DNA of 64,000 nucleotides from Polyangium fumosum (GCF_005144585.1 NZ_SSMQ01000039.1:49300-113299), one strand, 5' to 3'; shown: positions 36,434 through 45,132, counted from the first letter of the stretch. Made by a program: numbers and translations. The notes: generated by a model not told the origin, from the sequence alone.

Positions 36434-37018
36434 CTAGGCGGCGCGGTGTCCGTGTCCGCCCTTGCCGACGATGGCGACGGTGCTCGCCTGCGGCCCCTTC
36501 TCTCCGGGCTCCTCCTCGTAGCGGACCTCGGTGCCCACGGCGAGCCGCGTGAAGCCGTTGTTGAGGACGCTGTTCTTGTGGAAGTACACGTCGTAGCCGT
36601 CCTCGGCCTCCAGGAAACCGTAGCCGCTCTCCGGGAAGATCCGCGCGACCTTTCCGTGCGGCGGCCCGACGCGGGTCTTCACGTCGCCCCGCTGCTTGGC
36701 CACATACTCCCGGAGCAGCCGGCGCGCGCCGTCGAACGCCTCGTGCACCGCGACGTACACGTCCTCGTGCGCGCGCATGTGCTGCTCCTCGGCGGACTCG
36801 CCGCCGACGACGATCTCCTCGCCGGGCACGGTCATGTCGATCCGCACGCGGTAGACGTTGCCCTGGTGACGCCGGCGGGACTCCGGCTCGATCGCCACGC
36901 GGCACCCCATGATCCCTTCGTAGACCTCGTCGAGCTTCTCGGCCTTCTCGCGCACCTCGCGCGCCACGGACTCCGACGGTGGCATGTCGCGGAACGTGAT
37001 CTGGAGCGGTAACTTCAT
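36434..37018 (-). CDS. HPF/RaiA-like ribosome-associated domain fused to a cold-shock domain
   Basis: 194 residues. Residues about 1-100 match the hibernation-promoting-factor fold (PLQITFRDMPPSE, VREKAEKLDEVYEGIMGCRVAIE, RVRIDMTVPGEEIVV, DVYVAVHEAFDGARRLLRE). Residues about 120-188 form a cold-shock domain with the RNP-like GYGFLE and DVYFHKNSV motifs. HPF proteins bind stalled 70S or 100S ribosomes, and CSDs bind single-stranded RNA; the fusion suggests stress-linked ribosome or mRNA binding. GGAGG precedes the ATG. It lies after the gap upstream of the kinase gene on the same strand. Confidence 0.92.
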   Translation of the reverse strand: MKLPLQITFRDMPPSESVAREVREKAEKLDEVYEGIMGCRVAIEPESRRRHQGNVYRVRIDMTVPGEEIVVGGESAEEQHMRAHEDVYVAVHEAFDGARRLLREYVAKQRGDVKTRVGPPHGKVARIFPESGYGFLEAEDGYDVYFHKNSVLNNGFTRLAVGTEVRYEEEPGEKGPQASTVAIVGKGGHGHRAA

Positions 37019-37219
37019 GGAACCTCCATGGCGCGAGTCCGTCGGGTCGCCTTCGAGCGCCCACCGGCCATCGACCCTTCTCCCCCTCACATTCGGCTCC
37101 GTCCGCGCTGCGGCAAGACCCGGCGCGCCCGTCAAGGTGTGGCGCGGCATGCTTGTTCGCTCCACGGTCGACCAGGCCGTCGAATCGAAGTATGGTGCCG
37201 CCGGGACGAACGAGCTCTG

Positions 37220-37849
37220 ATGCGACCGCTCATCATTGGAGTTGCTGGCGGCAGCGGCTCCGGCAAGACGACCGTGGCCCGCCGTATCGTCGAGGCGCTG
37301 CCTCCCGCCGGCGTGAACATCCTCGAGCACGACGCGTATTACCGCGACCGCGGCGACATCTCCTACGAGGAGCGCTGCGGCCTCAACTTCGATCACCCGG
37401 AGTCGCTGGAGACGGAACTCCTGGTCGAGCACCTCGCGGCCCTGCGAGAAGGCGCCGCCATCGACGTGCCTCGGTACGACTTCAAGACGCACCGCCGCGC
37501 GCCCGATTCGCGCCGCGTCGCGCCGACGCCGGTGGTCATCGTCGAGGGCATCCTGGTGTTCGTCGAGGCGAAACTGCGCGATCAGCTCGACATCAAGATC
37601 TACGTCGACACGGACGCCGACATCCGGGCCTTCCGGCGCATCCGCCGCGACATCGAGCACCGCGGCCGGACGTTCGACTCCATCCGGGAGCAGTACTACC
37701 GGACCGTGCGGCCGATGCACCTCATGTTCGTCGAACCCTCGAAACGCTGGGCCGACGTGATCATCCCCGAGGGGGGTGACAACAAGATTGGCATCGATCT
37801 CGTGATCGCGTTGATCCGCCAGATGCGCGGGGCCGAGATGGCCGGCTGA
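37220..37849 (+). CDS. udk: Uridine kinase
   Basis: 209 residues with P-loop GGSGSGKTT (10-18), the EHDAYYRD and RYDFKTHRR segments, VVIVEGILVF, and RRIRRDIEHRGR near the lid. Phosphorylates uridine or cytidine to UMP/CMP in pyrimidine salvage; cytoplasmic. The size is standard. The start ATG directly precedes RPLIIGVAGG. The 200-base gap before it separates it from the divergent HPF-CSD gene and likely contains both promoters. Confidence 0.93.
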   Translation: MRPLIIGVAGGSGSGKTTVARRIVEALPPAGVNILEHDAYYRDRGDISYEERCGLNFDHPESLETELLVEHLAALREGAAIDVPRYDFKTHRRAPDSRRVAPTPVVIVEGILVFVEAKLRDQLDIKIYVDTDADIRAFRRIRRDIEHRGRTFDSIREQYYRTVRPMHLMFVEPSKRWADVIIPEGGDNKIGIDLVIALIRQMRGAEMAG

Positions 37850-37904
37850 GTTTGGCGCGACGGCCAGATGACATCCCGGCCCGAGTTGGAGTAATGGAGG
37901 CCCC

Positions 37905-39149
37905 GTGATCAACATCGACCACGATCCGACGAGGCCCGCCTCCCTGCCCCCGCCGCCGACCACGATCCTCTGCGTGTCGAGCTACTTCAAGGGCAACGAC
38001 TTCCTGAAGCAGGCGGGGCGCGAGGGTTGCCGGGTGATCCTGTTGACGCTCGAGTCCTTGCTCGGCAAACCCTGGGCACGCGACGAGATCGACGAGATCT
38101 TCGGCATGCCGACGTTGAACGATCGGCGCGCCGTGGTGAACGCGGTCAGTTACCTCGCCCGGACGCGCGAGATCGAGCGCGTCGCGCCGCTCGACGACTA
38201 CGACGTGGAGCTCGCCGCGCACCTGCGCGAGCACCTGCGCATCCCGGGCATGGGCGAGACGACGGCGCGGTACTTCCGCGACAAGCTGGCGATGCGCGCC
38301 CGCGCGAAGGATCGCAGCATCCCGGTGCCAGACTTCGTGCACGTGCTGAACGACGAGCGCGTGCGCCGCTTCCTGCGCACGGTGCCGGCGCCGTGGCTGC
38401 TCAAGCCCCGCTCGGAGGCCGCATCGCTCGGCATCAAGAAGCTCGACCGCGAGGAGGACGCGCTGCGCGTCATCGAGGAGCTCGGCGACGATCGCTCGCG
38501 CTACCTGCTCGAGCGGATGATCCCGGGCCAGTTCTTCCACGTGGACGCGATCGTCTCCGAGAAGCGCATCGTGTTCGCCGAAGCGCACCAGTACAGGACG
38601 TCGCTCTTCGAGGTGGTGAACCAAGGAGGCCCCTCGGCGACGCAGACGATCGACCGAGCGAGTGATCTGTGGCGCGAGCTCATCGACCTGAACGAGCGGG
38701 TGATCGAGCACATGGGCCTCGTGCGCGGCGTGACGCACATCGAGTACGTGCGCTCGAACGAGGACGGCCGGATCTACTTCATCGAGGCCGCCGCGCGCGT
38801 GGGCGGGAGCCACACGTCGGACGTGGTGGAGGCAGCGACAGGGATCAACCTGTGGCGCGAATGGGCGAAGGTCGAGATCGCGCAAGGCGAACGCCCGTAC
38901 GTGCTGCCGCCGCGGCGCTACGACTACGGCGGTCTCGTGCTCTCGCTGTCGCGGCAGGAGCACCCGGACATGTCGGCGTACACGGACCCGGAGATCGTCT
39001 GGCGCACGCCAGAGAAGCCGCACCACGCAGGGCTCATCGTCCGCGCAGACAACCCGGCCCGCGTGCGCGAGCTGGTCGAGAACTACGCAGAGCGGTTCGT
39101 CCAGGACTTCACGGCCGTCCTGCCGCCCCCCACCGCGCCCGTGGCTTGA
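37905..39149 (+). CDS. ATP-grasp domain ligase, substrate unknown
   Basis: 414 residues from a GTG preceded by TGGAGG. N-terminal domain (about 20-120) with ILCVSSYFKGNDFLKQAG, then an ATP-grasp fold (about 125-330) with LLKPRSEAASLGIKKL, YLLERMIPGQFFHVDAIV and FIEAAARVGGSHTSDVVEAATG. These resemble carboxylate-amine ligases related to biotin carboxylase/PurK-like and peptide ligases. It follows the uridine kinase by 55 bases and may be co-transcribed. Substrate cannot be inferred. Confidence 0.85.
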   Translation: MINIDHDPTRPASLPPPPTTILCVSSYFKGNDFLKQAGREGCRVILLTLESLLGKPWARDEIDEIFGMPTLNDRRAVVNAVSYLARTREIERVAPLDDYDVELAAHLREHLRIPGMGETTARYFRDKLAMRARAKDRSIPVPDFVHVLNDERVRRFLRTVPAPWLLKPRSEAASLGIKKLDREEDALRVIEELGDDRSRYLLERMIPGQFFHVDAIVSEKRIVFAEAHQYRTSLFEVVNQGGPSATQTIDRASDLWRELIDLNERVIEHMGLVRGVTHIEYVRSNEDGRIYFIEAAARVGGSHTSDVVEAATGINLWREWAKVEIAQGERPYVLPPRRYDYGGLVLSLSRQEHPDMSAYTDPEIVWRTPEKPHHAGLIVRADNPARVRELVENYAERFVQDFTAVLPPPTAPVA

Positions 39150-39173
39150 GGCGCGAGCGCCTCGGCACCTTCC

Positions 39174-39335
39174 TCACGGCCCGCCTCCGATCATCGTCGT
39201 CACCGCAGACTCGTCCACAGCGCCGTCAGGCGCAGCAGGCGCGTCTTTCCCGGGCCCACGGGAGAGGAGAACGCCCGCGCTGATCAGGCACAATACCACC
39301 ACGATGACCGCGATCATCTCGAGGACCTTCTTCAT
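39174..39335 (-). CDS. Small single-pass membrane protein
   Basis: 53 residues: MKKVLEMIAV, a membrane helix (about 5-24) and a Gly/Pro/Asp-rich tail. GGAGGAGC lies just before the ATG at good spacing, which favours real translation. No family recognised. It converges with the ATP-grasp gene. Confidence 0.6.
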   Translation of the reverse strand: MKKVLEMIAVIVVVLCLISAGVLLSRGPGKDAPAAPDGAVDESAVTTMIGGGP

Positions 39336-39399
39336 GCTCCTCCACTGCGATATCGCCACCGCGACGCCGCAGCCTCCTCGCCGAAACGGGGATTGAACT

Positions 39400-39543
39400 T
39401 CAATCCAATACGCGCGCATGGAGCCATTCCACGGCGGAACGATCCGCCTGCTCGGCCCGAATGCGCAGCCGATCGTCGAGCGCGGCGTAGATTGCCCGTC
39501 GAAGGCCCCCTCGTCCAGAGGGAAGAGCCCACGTTATGGACAT
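39400..39543 (-). CDS. Possible 47-residue protein or gene fragment
   Basis: An ATG at 39543 opens a 47-codon frame whose second half (RRAIYAALDDRLRIRAEQAD, then RSAVEWLHARVLD) has good coding character. There is no clear ribosome site and no recognised family. It may be the remnant tail of a larger gene interrupted by the neighbouring repeat element at 39572. Confidence 0.3.
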   Translation of the reverse strand: MSITWALPSGRGGLRRAIYAALDDRLRIRAEQADRSAVEWLHARVLD

Positions 39544-39571
39544 TGATTGTCCGATCTAGCGTCGCTCGGGC

Positions 39572-39920
39572 CGCCGCGCCGGGGCGCTGCCCCGGACCCC
39601 GCGGGGGGCTGTCCGCCCCCTCGACCCCGGACCAGGCACGGCCTGGACCGAAGGGGAAGAACTGCGCAATGCGCAGTTCTTCCCACGGGCCGGTGGCAAG
39701 ACTTCTGAGGTGGGTTTCAAGCAGGCGGCGGTAGCGTCGCCAGTTCCACCTGCAACGCTACCGCCTTGGCTGGCAGGTTCGCCTGGGGTCTTGAACCTGG
39801 CTGTTCGAGGAACTGCGCACCGCGCAGTTCCTCGACCCCGGGTCCAGCGCCTCGCTGGTCCGGGTGCAGGGGCGGACAGCCCCTGCTGGGGCCTGGGGCA
39901 AAGCCCCAGCGCTGCGCCTT
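39572..39920. repeat. Modular intergenic element, copy C (complete form)
   Basis: Same plan as copy A. Left GC-rich arm at 39574-39636 differs from copy A by about one base over the aligned part. First perfect 14-bp stem with AAT loop at 39654-39684, variable middle of about 120 bases (which itself contains an 11-bp inverted repeat, GGCGGTAGCGT at 39727-39737 and its complement at 39755-39765), second 14-bp stem with ACC loop at 39805-39835, and a right arm ending in a CTGGGGC-AAA-GCCCCAG hairpin. Stem cores AACTGCGC/GCGCAGTT are invariant; outer pairs differ from those in copy A. It ends just before the stop of the isochorismatase gene. Confidence 0.85.
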
Positions 39921-39925
39921 CGAGC

Positions 39926-40471
39926 TCAGCCGAGGAACTCGTCGGTCGATCGCATTTTTGCGTAGGCGAAGCCGAGTGCTGCCATGAATGCTGCGTGGGC
40001 ATGGGCTGCGGGGACCCGCACGCCGTTGAACTCCAGGTCGCGCGAGGCGCAGGCGTCGTGAATGACCGTGACGGCGTAGCCGAAGTCGGCGGATGCGCGC
40101 GTCACGGCATCGACGCACATGTGGCTCATGTTGCCGCAGATCACGACTTCGGTGATGCCATTGCGGTCGAGCACCGCCTTGAGGTCGGTGTCCCGGAATG
40201 AGTTGATCTGGTGCTTCAGCACCACATGCTCATCGGCACGGTTCTGCACCTTCGGGTGAATTTGCGCGCCTTCCGAGCCGGGGGCGAAGAAGGGGGCGTC
40301 GGCGGTCGGAAATTCGTGGCGGATGTGGACGACCAGATCGCCCTTGCTGCGGGCGGCGGCGAGCAGTCGCGCCGCATTGTCGGCGGCGGCCTCGACCCCG
40401 CTGAGCGTCCACTTCCCTCCAGGGAAGTAGTCATTCTGGATATCGACGACGATGAGAGCGCGCGTGGCCAT
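39926..40471 (-). CDS. Isochorismatase-family cysteine hydrolase
   Basis: 181 residues with the family triad: Asp10 (VVDIQNDYFPGG), Lys86 (VVLKHQINSF) and Cys119 (GNMSHMCVDAVTRAS, including the usual cis-peptide region). Family members hydrolyse isochorismate, nicotinamide or N-carbamoyl amides; the LIVVDIQNDYFPGGKW start resembles nicotinamidase-related or uncharacterised cysteine hydrolases. Standard length, cytoplasmic. Confidence 0.9.
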   Translation of the reverse strand: MATRALIVVDIQNDYFPGGKWTLSGVEAAADNAARLLAAARSKGDLVVHIRHEFPTADAPFFAPGSEGAQIHPKVQNRADEHVVLKHQINSFRDTDLKAVLDRNGITEVVICGNMSHMCVDAVTRASADFGYAVTVIHDACASRDLEFNGVRVPAAHAHAAFMAALGFAYAKMRSTDEFLG

Positions 40472-40573
40472 GGTTTGATCCTTTCCGAGCCGCAGCCGGG
40501 GATGACTGCGGCGTGTCTACCACGAGGCGCTGGATTTGGAAAGGGCGCGAGCAGCCTGGCGAGCGTGCTCCGT

Positions 40574-40891
40574 TCAAGTATATCGATGACCCGCCGGCAA
40601 TGCTTCCTCCACGAACGCATGCCCGTTCGCGACGAGGAGGAGCAGCCCCAATGCGTGCTTGCATGGCCGCTTGCGGCTCGGGCAGCTACAGCGCGCATCT
40701 TCCGCCGAACGCGCGAAGACCGCATAGGCGTCGCCTTTCGAGCCGAGCGCCACGCCCCACACGGCATCTCCCTCACGACCGAGCCTCCGCCAGGCCGAGG
40801 CCTTCGCGAGCTTCTTGGCATCTGCCAAAGCGCGGGCATCCGGCGCCAGCGCTTGGACGAAAGCGACCGTCAGCGAGCCGAACCAGGTCAT
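40574..40891 (-). CDS. Small SWIM zinc-finger protein
   Basis: 105 residues with a SWIM motif CxCxnCxH: Cys68, Cys70, Cys77 and His79 (CSCPSRKRPCKH). Before it stands ALGSKGDAYAVFARS, the usual beta lead-in. SWIM fingers bind nucleic acids or partner proteins. Only the finger and flanks are present, as in small myxobacterial SWIM proteins that work next to larger unknown partners. It overlaps nothing but follows the 180-residue gene by ten bases on the same strand, implying an operon. Confidence 0.82.
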   Translation of the reverse strand: MTWFGSLTVAFVQALAPDARALADAKKLAKASAWRRLGREGDAVWGVALGSKGDAYAVFARSAEDARCSCPSRKRPCKHALGLLLLVANGHAFVEEALPAGHRYT

Positions 40892-40901
40892 TGCCGCACC
40901 T

Positions 40902-41444
40902 CTATCCTTGGAAAATCGTGAAGAGCCCGTGACCCGACGAGGAGCCCACGTCGAGCGCCTCCTTCGCCTCGCGCAGCGTCGCCTCGGGGCTGTATCGCTC
41001 GTTGAAGCTCCGCGACGAGAGCGCTTGTGCGATCGAGCTCGCGAGGCGCCTGCACGTGTCGGGGCTACGCCAGGCGATCGCGGGAATGCCGGAGGGAGAC
41101 GACGGCAAGTCGAGCCATTCTGCTTCGCATGCCCGATACGAGAGCTCCCAGAGGGGAGATTCGCTCTCGTCGGGGTAATATTCGAGGCTCCATTTCCGCT
41201 GTGCGAAGCTCGCGAGAAGAACCTCCACGGCGCGCCCATACATGGCCCCGTCGGGGTGCTCCGCGCGCTTGGGCAAAAAGACGAACGTGCCCCGCGCCAT
41301 CACCTCGAACGCAGGACGCAAGCGCTCGTCGGGCGGCTCGGCTGCGCGGTAGACGGCGTCGACGAGGTCGGCGACGTCGCCACGGATGCGCGCCTGCAAC
41401 GGCGCAGGGTCCACGAGGAGAAGATCGAGGAACTGGCTTCCCAT
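40902..41444 (-). CDS. Unknown protein co-transcribed with SWIM protein
   Basis: 180 residues, no family recognised. Features are MGSQFLDLLLVDPAPLQARI, an EVMARGTFVFLPKRAE segment, KWSLEYYPDESESPLWELSY, and C-terminal helices (ATLREAKEALD). No signal or membrane helix. ATG at 41444 is the first Met before recognisable coding sequence; the frame continues upstream only through the 43-bp repeats. The SWIM gene follows ten bases later. Confidence 0.7.
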   Translation of the reverse strand: MGSQFLDLLLVDPAPLQARIRGDVADLVDAVYRAAEPPDERLRPAFEVMARGTFVFLPKRAEHPDGAMYGRAVEVLLASFAQRKWSLEYYPDESESPLWELSYRACEAEWLDLPSSPSGIPAIAWRSPDTCRRLASSIAQALSSRSFNERYSPEATLREAKEALDVGSSSGHGLFTIFQG

Positions 41445-41495
41445 GCGGCCCGGAGTCTCGGCGGAGGCGCGCGTCGGTGTCAACAAGCGCCCGCA

Positions 41496-41668
41496 CACGT
41501 CGAACCGTCTCCGCGCCCCTCCCAAGCCTCTCTCGGCGCACGTCGAACCGTCTCCCGCGACCCTTCCAAGCCTCTCTCGGCGCTCGCCGAACCGTCTCCG
41601 CGACCCTCCCAAGCCTCTCCCGGCGCTCGCCGAACCGTCTCCGCGACCCTCCCAAGCCTCTCCCGGCG
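41496..41668. repeat. Second 43-bp tandem array (four units)
   Basis: Four head-to-tail units of 43, 44, 43 and 43 bases begin at 41496, 41539, 41583 and 41626; the last two are identical. The unit core is CGAACCGTCTCCGCG followed by CTCCCAAGCCTCTC and CGGCG. It lies in the 406-base divergent gap between the 180-residue gene and the beta-helix protein. Unit length equals that of the array at 21780. The rest of the gap (41669-41850) holds no recognised gene and probably the promoter of the next gene. Confidence 0.88.
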
Positions 41669-41850
41669 AATGCGCGACAAGGCGGGCGCGCCGACGGCCG
41701 AGCCGCCGCGAGCGAGATAGGGTTTCATGCCCGCAGGCACGGCGGTCATCACCGCTGCGCTTCTGCTTCCCACCTGTGTCGAGTTGTTGTCCGATCAAAC
41801 GCCATCGTGAGACCGTCTTGGCAATCCCTCCCACGACCAGGAAGGCAACG

Positions 41851-44238
41851 ATGTTATCGTCATCCGCTCTTCGCATCGAAGCGCGCGGACGCTCGACGCG
41901 CCGCCGCATATCGGTCTGGACCAGCCTCTTCGTGGCTCTGACCGGCTCCCTCTTCGCATGCCGCGCCGCGGCAGCGTGCACCTATGACGTCGCTCCCGAG
42001 GACGCCGGCGATCTGATCACCGCCATTCAATGGGCCAACGACAACACGACGGCCGCCACTTTGTGTATTCATGGAACGTATGAGATCGACGCAACGCTTC
42101 CCGCCATCCGTACCGAGATCACCATCGTCGGCACGGATCCCTTGACAGATTCCATCCATCTCCAGGATGGCGCCTCGGGGCCCACGCCGCGCGTCTTTGA
42201 TGTCGACCCCGAAGGCCACCTCGTGCTGAAGTCGCTGAAGCTCGGGTGCCTTGGCTCCTTCGTACCGATCGACGAGGGCGGCGCAATTCACAACCGTGGA
42301 AGCCTGGATCTCGACACGGTCACCATCGAGGGGTTCTACGCCGTGAACGGGGGCGCGATCTATAACGACGGCGGCTCGGTCGTCGCCCTCGATAGCATCC
42401 TCTATCGGTGCGGCACCTACGAAGGAGATGTTCCGTGCAGGTTGGGCAACCAGGCATCTCCGCTGCAGGGCAACGGCGGCAGCATCTACAACAACGCCGG
42501 CGCGGTCCAGCTCGTCGGCAGCTCGATCGAGCAGGGGGAGTTTTGCCGCGGGGCCATTTACAACGCCCAGGGTGACGTCCAGATCCTCGATGAGAGTAAA
42601 ATCTACGGGGCTTGGGCGTTCGACAACGGCGGAGGCATTTACAATGCGTCCGGGACCGTCACCGTGGATCATAGCAAGATCAGCGGCAATGTGGCACTCG
42701 ACAATGTCCTCGAAGGAGGCAATGACGACCGGGGTGGCGGCATCTTCAACGATACCAAGGGAACGGTGAACCTCGTCGAGGCCGACCTATCCTACAATTG
42801 GGCAGGCTACGGCGGAGCCATTTTCAATCGCGGGTCGCTCGAGATCCACGGAGGCACGCTATCGGCGAACTTGGCCCCCGATGACTTGCACACGCTCGGG
42901 GGTGCCGAGGAAGTCGCGGGGGGCGCCCTGTACCTCGATACGGGCGTCGTCACCATCACCGGCGCGACCCTTGCGCGGAACCGACCCAACGCGCTCCACG
43001 TGCAGGGAGGCGCCCTGTCCATCCATGACAGTGTCATCACGGAAAACGGCGCCAATTACGGACAGGTCGCAGGGGGAGAAGCGTTCGCGTTGTTGGGCCA
43101 GTGGGGCAAGGCCCCGACCATGGAGGTGCACCAGACCTGCATCGTGCGCAATGGTCGGCCCCCCGTCTTCGGCGCAGTGTTCATCGGCAGCATCCCCTCG
43201 CTAGCCCATTTCGAGGACAACTGGTGGGGTGAACCCGCTGGCCCCCACGAGGGCGACATGCTGCAGGGTATCTCCATTCCCTCCTTCCTCGTCAAGCCGC
43301 CCGCGCACTGCGAAGGTCTCTACAACTCCGGCGGCGTATGGATCCAGGACACGCCGTCGGACACCGGGCTGGAGCCCGATCCGGCCACCGCAGGCCAGCC
43401 CATGTGGCAAAGCGAAGACATCTGGATCCGTCACACGAAGGACGGCAAGCACCAGCATCTCAACCCGAAGTTCGGGCAGGTCAACTACGCCTATGTGCGC
43501 CTGCGCAATCAAAGGAGTGTGGCCGTGCCCGGCACGTTGCGCGTGTATTACGCGCATGCCTCCTCGGGGCTCGCCTGGCCGTCGAACTGGACGGAGTTCG
43601 CGACGCTCCCCTACGTGGTCCCGGGCGGCGTCGGCAAGGTGCACGATGTCGTCGCGCCCTGGAACCCTCCGGGCACCGGTCATTACTGCATGCTCGCGCG
43701 CTGGGTGTCCGACGAAGATCCCATGTTCCACGCCGAGACCGCGGAGGTCGAGAAGAACACACGCAACAACAACAACATCGCGTGGCGGAACATGAACGTG
43801 GTCGACGAGTGGAAGCTCACCGGCACCAAAAAATGGCAAAGCACGGTCTCGTTCCTGGTGCGTGATCCGTTCGAGCAGGTGGGTACCCCCAAAAAGACCG
43901 ACTTCGCCTTCATCGCGCTGAATCCCGGCAATGGCGGTTTCCTTTCGTATGGCACGGTCGAGATCGATCTCGGGCCCACGCTGCTCCAGCGCTGGATCCA
44001 GGCAGGCTCCGTCGGCCAGGGCGTCGCGCTGCTCGCCAACGGCAAGATCGGGATCACCTCGAAAGAAAATGCCCGCATCGGCGGCATCACGCTGGGGCCC
44101 GCCGAGGCGTACGAGGTAAAGCTCACCTTCATCACCGACAAGCCTCTGCCCGGCAACACCCCCCGGCTCTTCCAGGTGCACCAATCAAATTCCGGCAAGG
44201 TCGTCGGCGGGATGAGCTACCAGATCCATTCGCCCTGA
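41851..44238 (+). CDS. Secreted right-handed beta-helix repeat protein
   Basis: 795 residues. A long N-terminal signal (about 1-42, cleavage near AAA-C) precedes a right-handed parallel beta-helix region (about 60-480), with repeats such as GGAIHNRGSLDLDTVTI, GGAIYNDGGSVVALDS, GGSIYNNAGAVQLVGS, GGGIYNASGTVTVDHS, GGGIFNDTKGTVNLVE and GGAIFNRGSLEIHG. The C-terminal 300 residues are a separate beta-rich domain (VWIQDTPSDTGLEP, RLRNQRSVAVPGTLRVYYA) like those appended to extracellular proteins. Likely cell-surface or secreted, possibly a CSLREA-like adhesin; catalytic residues of pectate lyases are not evident. AGGAAGG before the ATG supports the start. Confidence 0.83.
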   Translation: MLSSSALRIEARGRSTRRRISVWTSLFVALTGSLFACRAAAACTYDVAPEDAGDLITAIQWANDNTTAATLCIHGTYEIDATLPAIRTEITIVGTDPLTDSIHLQDGASGPTPRVFDVDPEGHLVLKSLKLGCLGSFVPIDEGGAIHNRGSLDLDTVTIEGFYAVNGGAIYNDGGSVVALDSILYRCGTYEGDVPCRLGNQASPLQGNGGSIYNNAGAVQLVGSSIEQGEFCRGAIYNAQGDVQILDESKIYGAWAFDNGGGIYNASGTVTVDHSKISGNVALDNVLEGGNDDRGGGIFNDTKGTVNLVEADLSYNWAGYGGAIFNRGSLEIHGGTLSANLAPDDLHTLGGAEEVAGGALYLDTGVVTITGATLARNRPNALHVQGGALSIHDSVITENGANYGQVAGGEAFALLGQWGKAPTMEVHQTCIVRNGRPPVFGAVFIGSIPSLAHFEDNWWGEPAGPHEGDMLQGISIPSFLVKPPAHCEGLYNSGGVWIQDTPSDTGLEPDPATAGQPMWQSEDIWIRHTKDGKHQHLNPKFGQVNYAYVRLRNQRSVAVPGTLRVYYAHASSGLAWPSNWTEFATLPYVVPGGVGKVHDVVAPWNPPGTGHYCMLARWVSDEDPMFHAETAEVEKNTRNNNNIAWRNMNVVDEWKLTGTKKWQSTVSFLVRDPFEQVGTPKKTDFAFIALNPGNGGFLSYGTVEIDLGPTLLQRWIQAGSVGQGVALLANGKIGITSKENARIGGITLGPAEAYEVKLTFITDKPLPGNTPRLFQVHQSNSGKVVGGMSYQIHSP

Positions 44239-44355
44239 GAGCGGTCGTCCTCCCCGCGGAGGCACCACGAACGGTCCCCCTCCTCCGCACCTCGCCTCGG
44301 CATGATTGACTTCGCTCGCCCGTGACGCTCAACTCCCGCCGATGGAGATCGGGGG

Positions 44356-45132
44356 ATGAGCCAAGCCACACTCGACACCAAGCCTGCCGAACCCGAAGCG
44401 CCGCCCGCCGCGACCGAAGCGCTCGCCGCGCCCACCGCGCCCGAAGCGCCTGCCGCGCCCGAAGCATCGGCCCAACTCGACTTCGAGCGCGCCGAGTTTG
44501 GCGAGCCCGCCGCCAGGCACGTGCAGTGCTCGATCTGCCAGTCGGCCATCACGACCGCGTACTACCAGCTCCTCGACAAGGTCCTGTGCAGCTCGTGTCG
44601 CGACGCCGTCCATCGCTCGTCGGACGATGCCCGCAGCGCCTCGGCCTTCGGAAAAGCCTTCCTCCAGGCCGGCGGCGTCGCCCTCGGCTGCGGCGTCGTG
44701 TACGCGCTCTTCGTCCACTTCACCCACATCCAGCTCGCGCTCGCGACCATCGGGATCGGCGTGCTCGTCGGCCGCGTCATCCAGAGCGTCACGCGTGGAT
44801 TCGGCAGCACGAAACATCAGGTGCTCGCGGTCGTGCTCACGTACCTCGCGTCCGCGATGGGGTACCTCCCCTCGATCCTCGCCGCGATGAACGCGGGCGA
44901 CGACACGCAGAGCTTGGGGCTCATCGGCAGCATCGTCTACGTCGTGCTCGTCTCGGCGTTCACGCTGATCGCGCCGATCCTCGACGTCACGAGCGGCTTC
45001 AGCGGCGTGATCGGCGCGCTGATCATCTTCTTCGGCCTGCGCACCGCGTGGCAGGCGTCGAGGGGCGTCGGCGGCCCGGTCGCCATCAGCGGCCCGTACC
45101 AGGTGAACACGAGCGCGAGCCCGACCCCTTGA
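44356..45132 (+). CDS. Zinc-ribbon multipass membrane protein
   Basis: 258 residues. An Ala/Pro/Glu-rich N-terminus (about 1-50), a treble-clef/zinc-ribbon with Cys58, Cys61, Cys78 and Cys81 (CSICQ...CSSC), then about four membrane helices (about 100-245: FLQAGGVALGCGVVYALF, LALATIGIGVLVGRVI, VLAVVLTYLASAMG, LIGSIVYVVLVSAFTL). Its last codon overlaps the TTG start of the metalloprotease gene, suggesting a common pathway, perhaps presenting or sensing substrates for intramembrane proteolysis. Confidence 0.8.
   Translation: MSQATLDTKPAEPEAPPAATEALAAPTAPEAPAAPEASAQLDFERAEFGEPAARHVQCSICQSAITTAYYQLLDKVLCSSCRDAVHRSSDDARSASAFGKAFLQAGGVALGCGVVYALFVHFTHIQLALATIGIGVLVGRVIQSVTRGFGSTKHQVLAVVLTYLASAMGYLPSILAAMNAGDDTQSLGLIGSIVYVVLVSAFTLIAPILDVTSGFSGVIGALIIFFGLRTAWQASRGVGGPVAISGPYQVNTSASPTP

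Noticed and set aside
39556..40118. Short proteins inside the repeat element (several frames in 39556-40118)
   Set aside because: The frames are Pro/Arg/Gly-rich and correspond to the GC-rich arms shared among copies; no ribosome sites.
40902..41981. A longer 359-residue form of the unknown protein reading through the 43-bp array
   Set aside because: The extra N-terminus is Gly/Arg repeat sequence in a non-frame-preserving array; the domain-like part starts at 41444.
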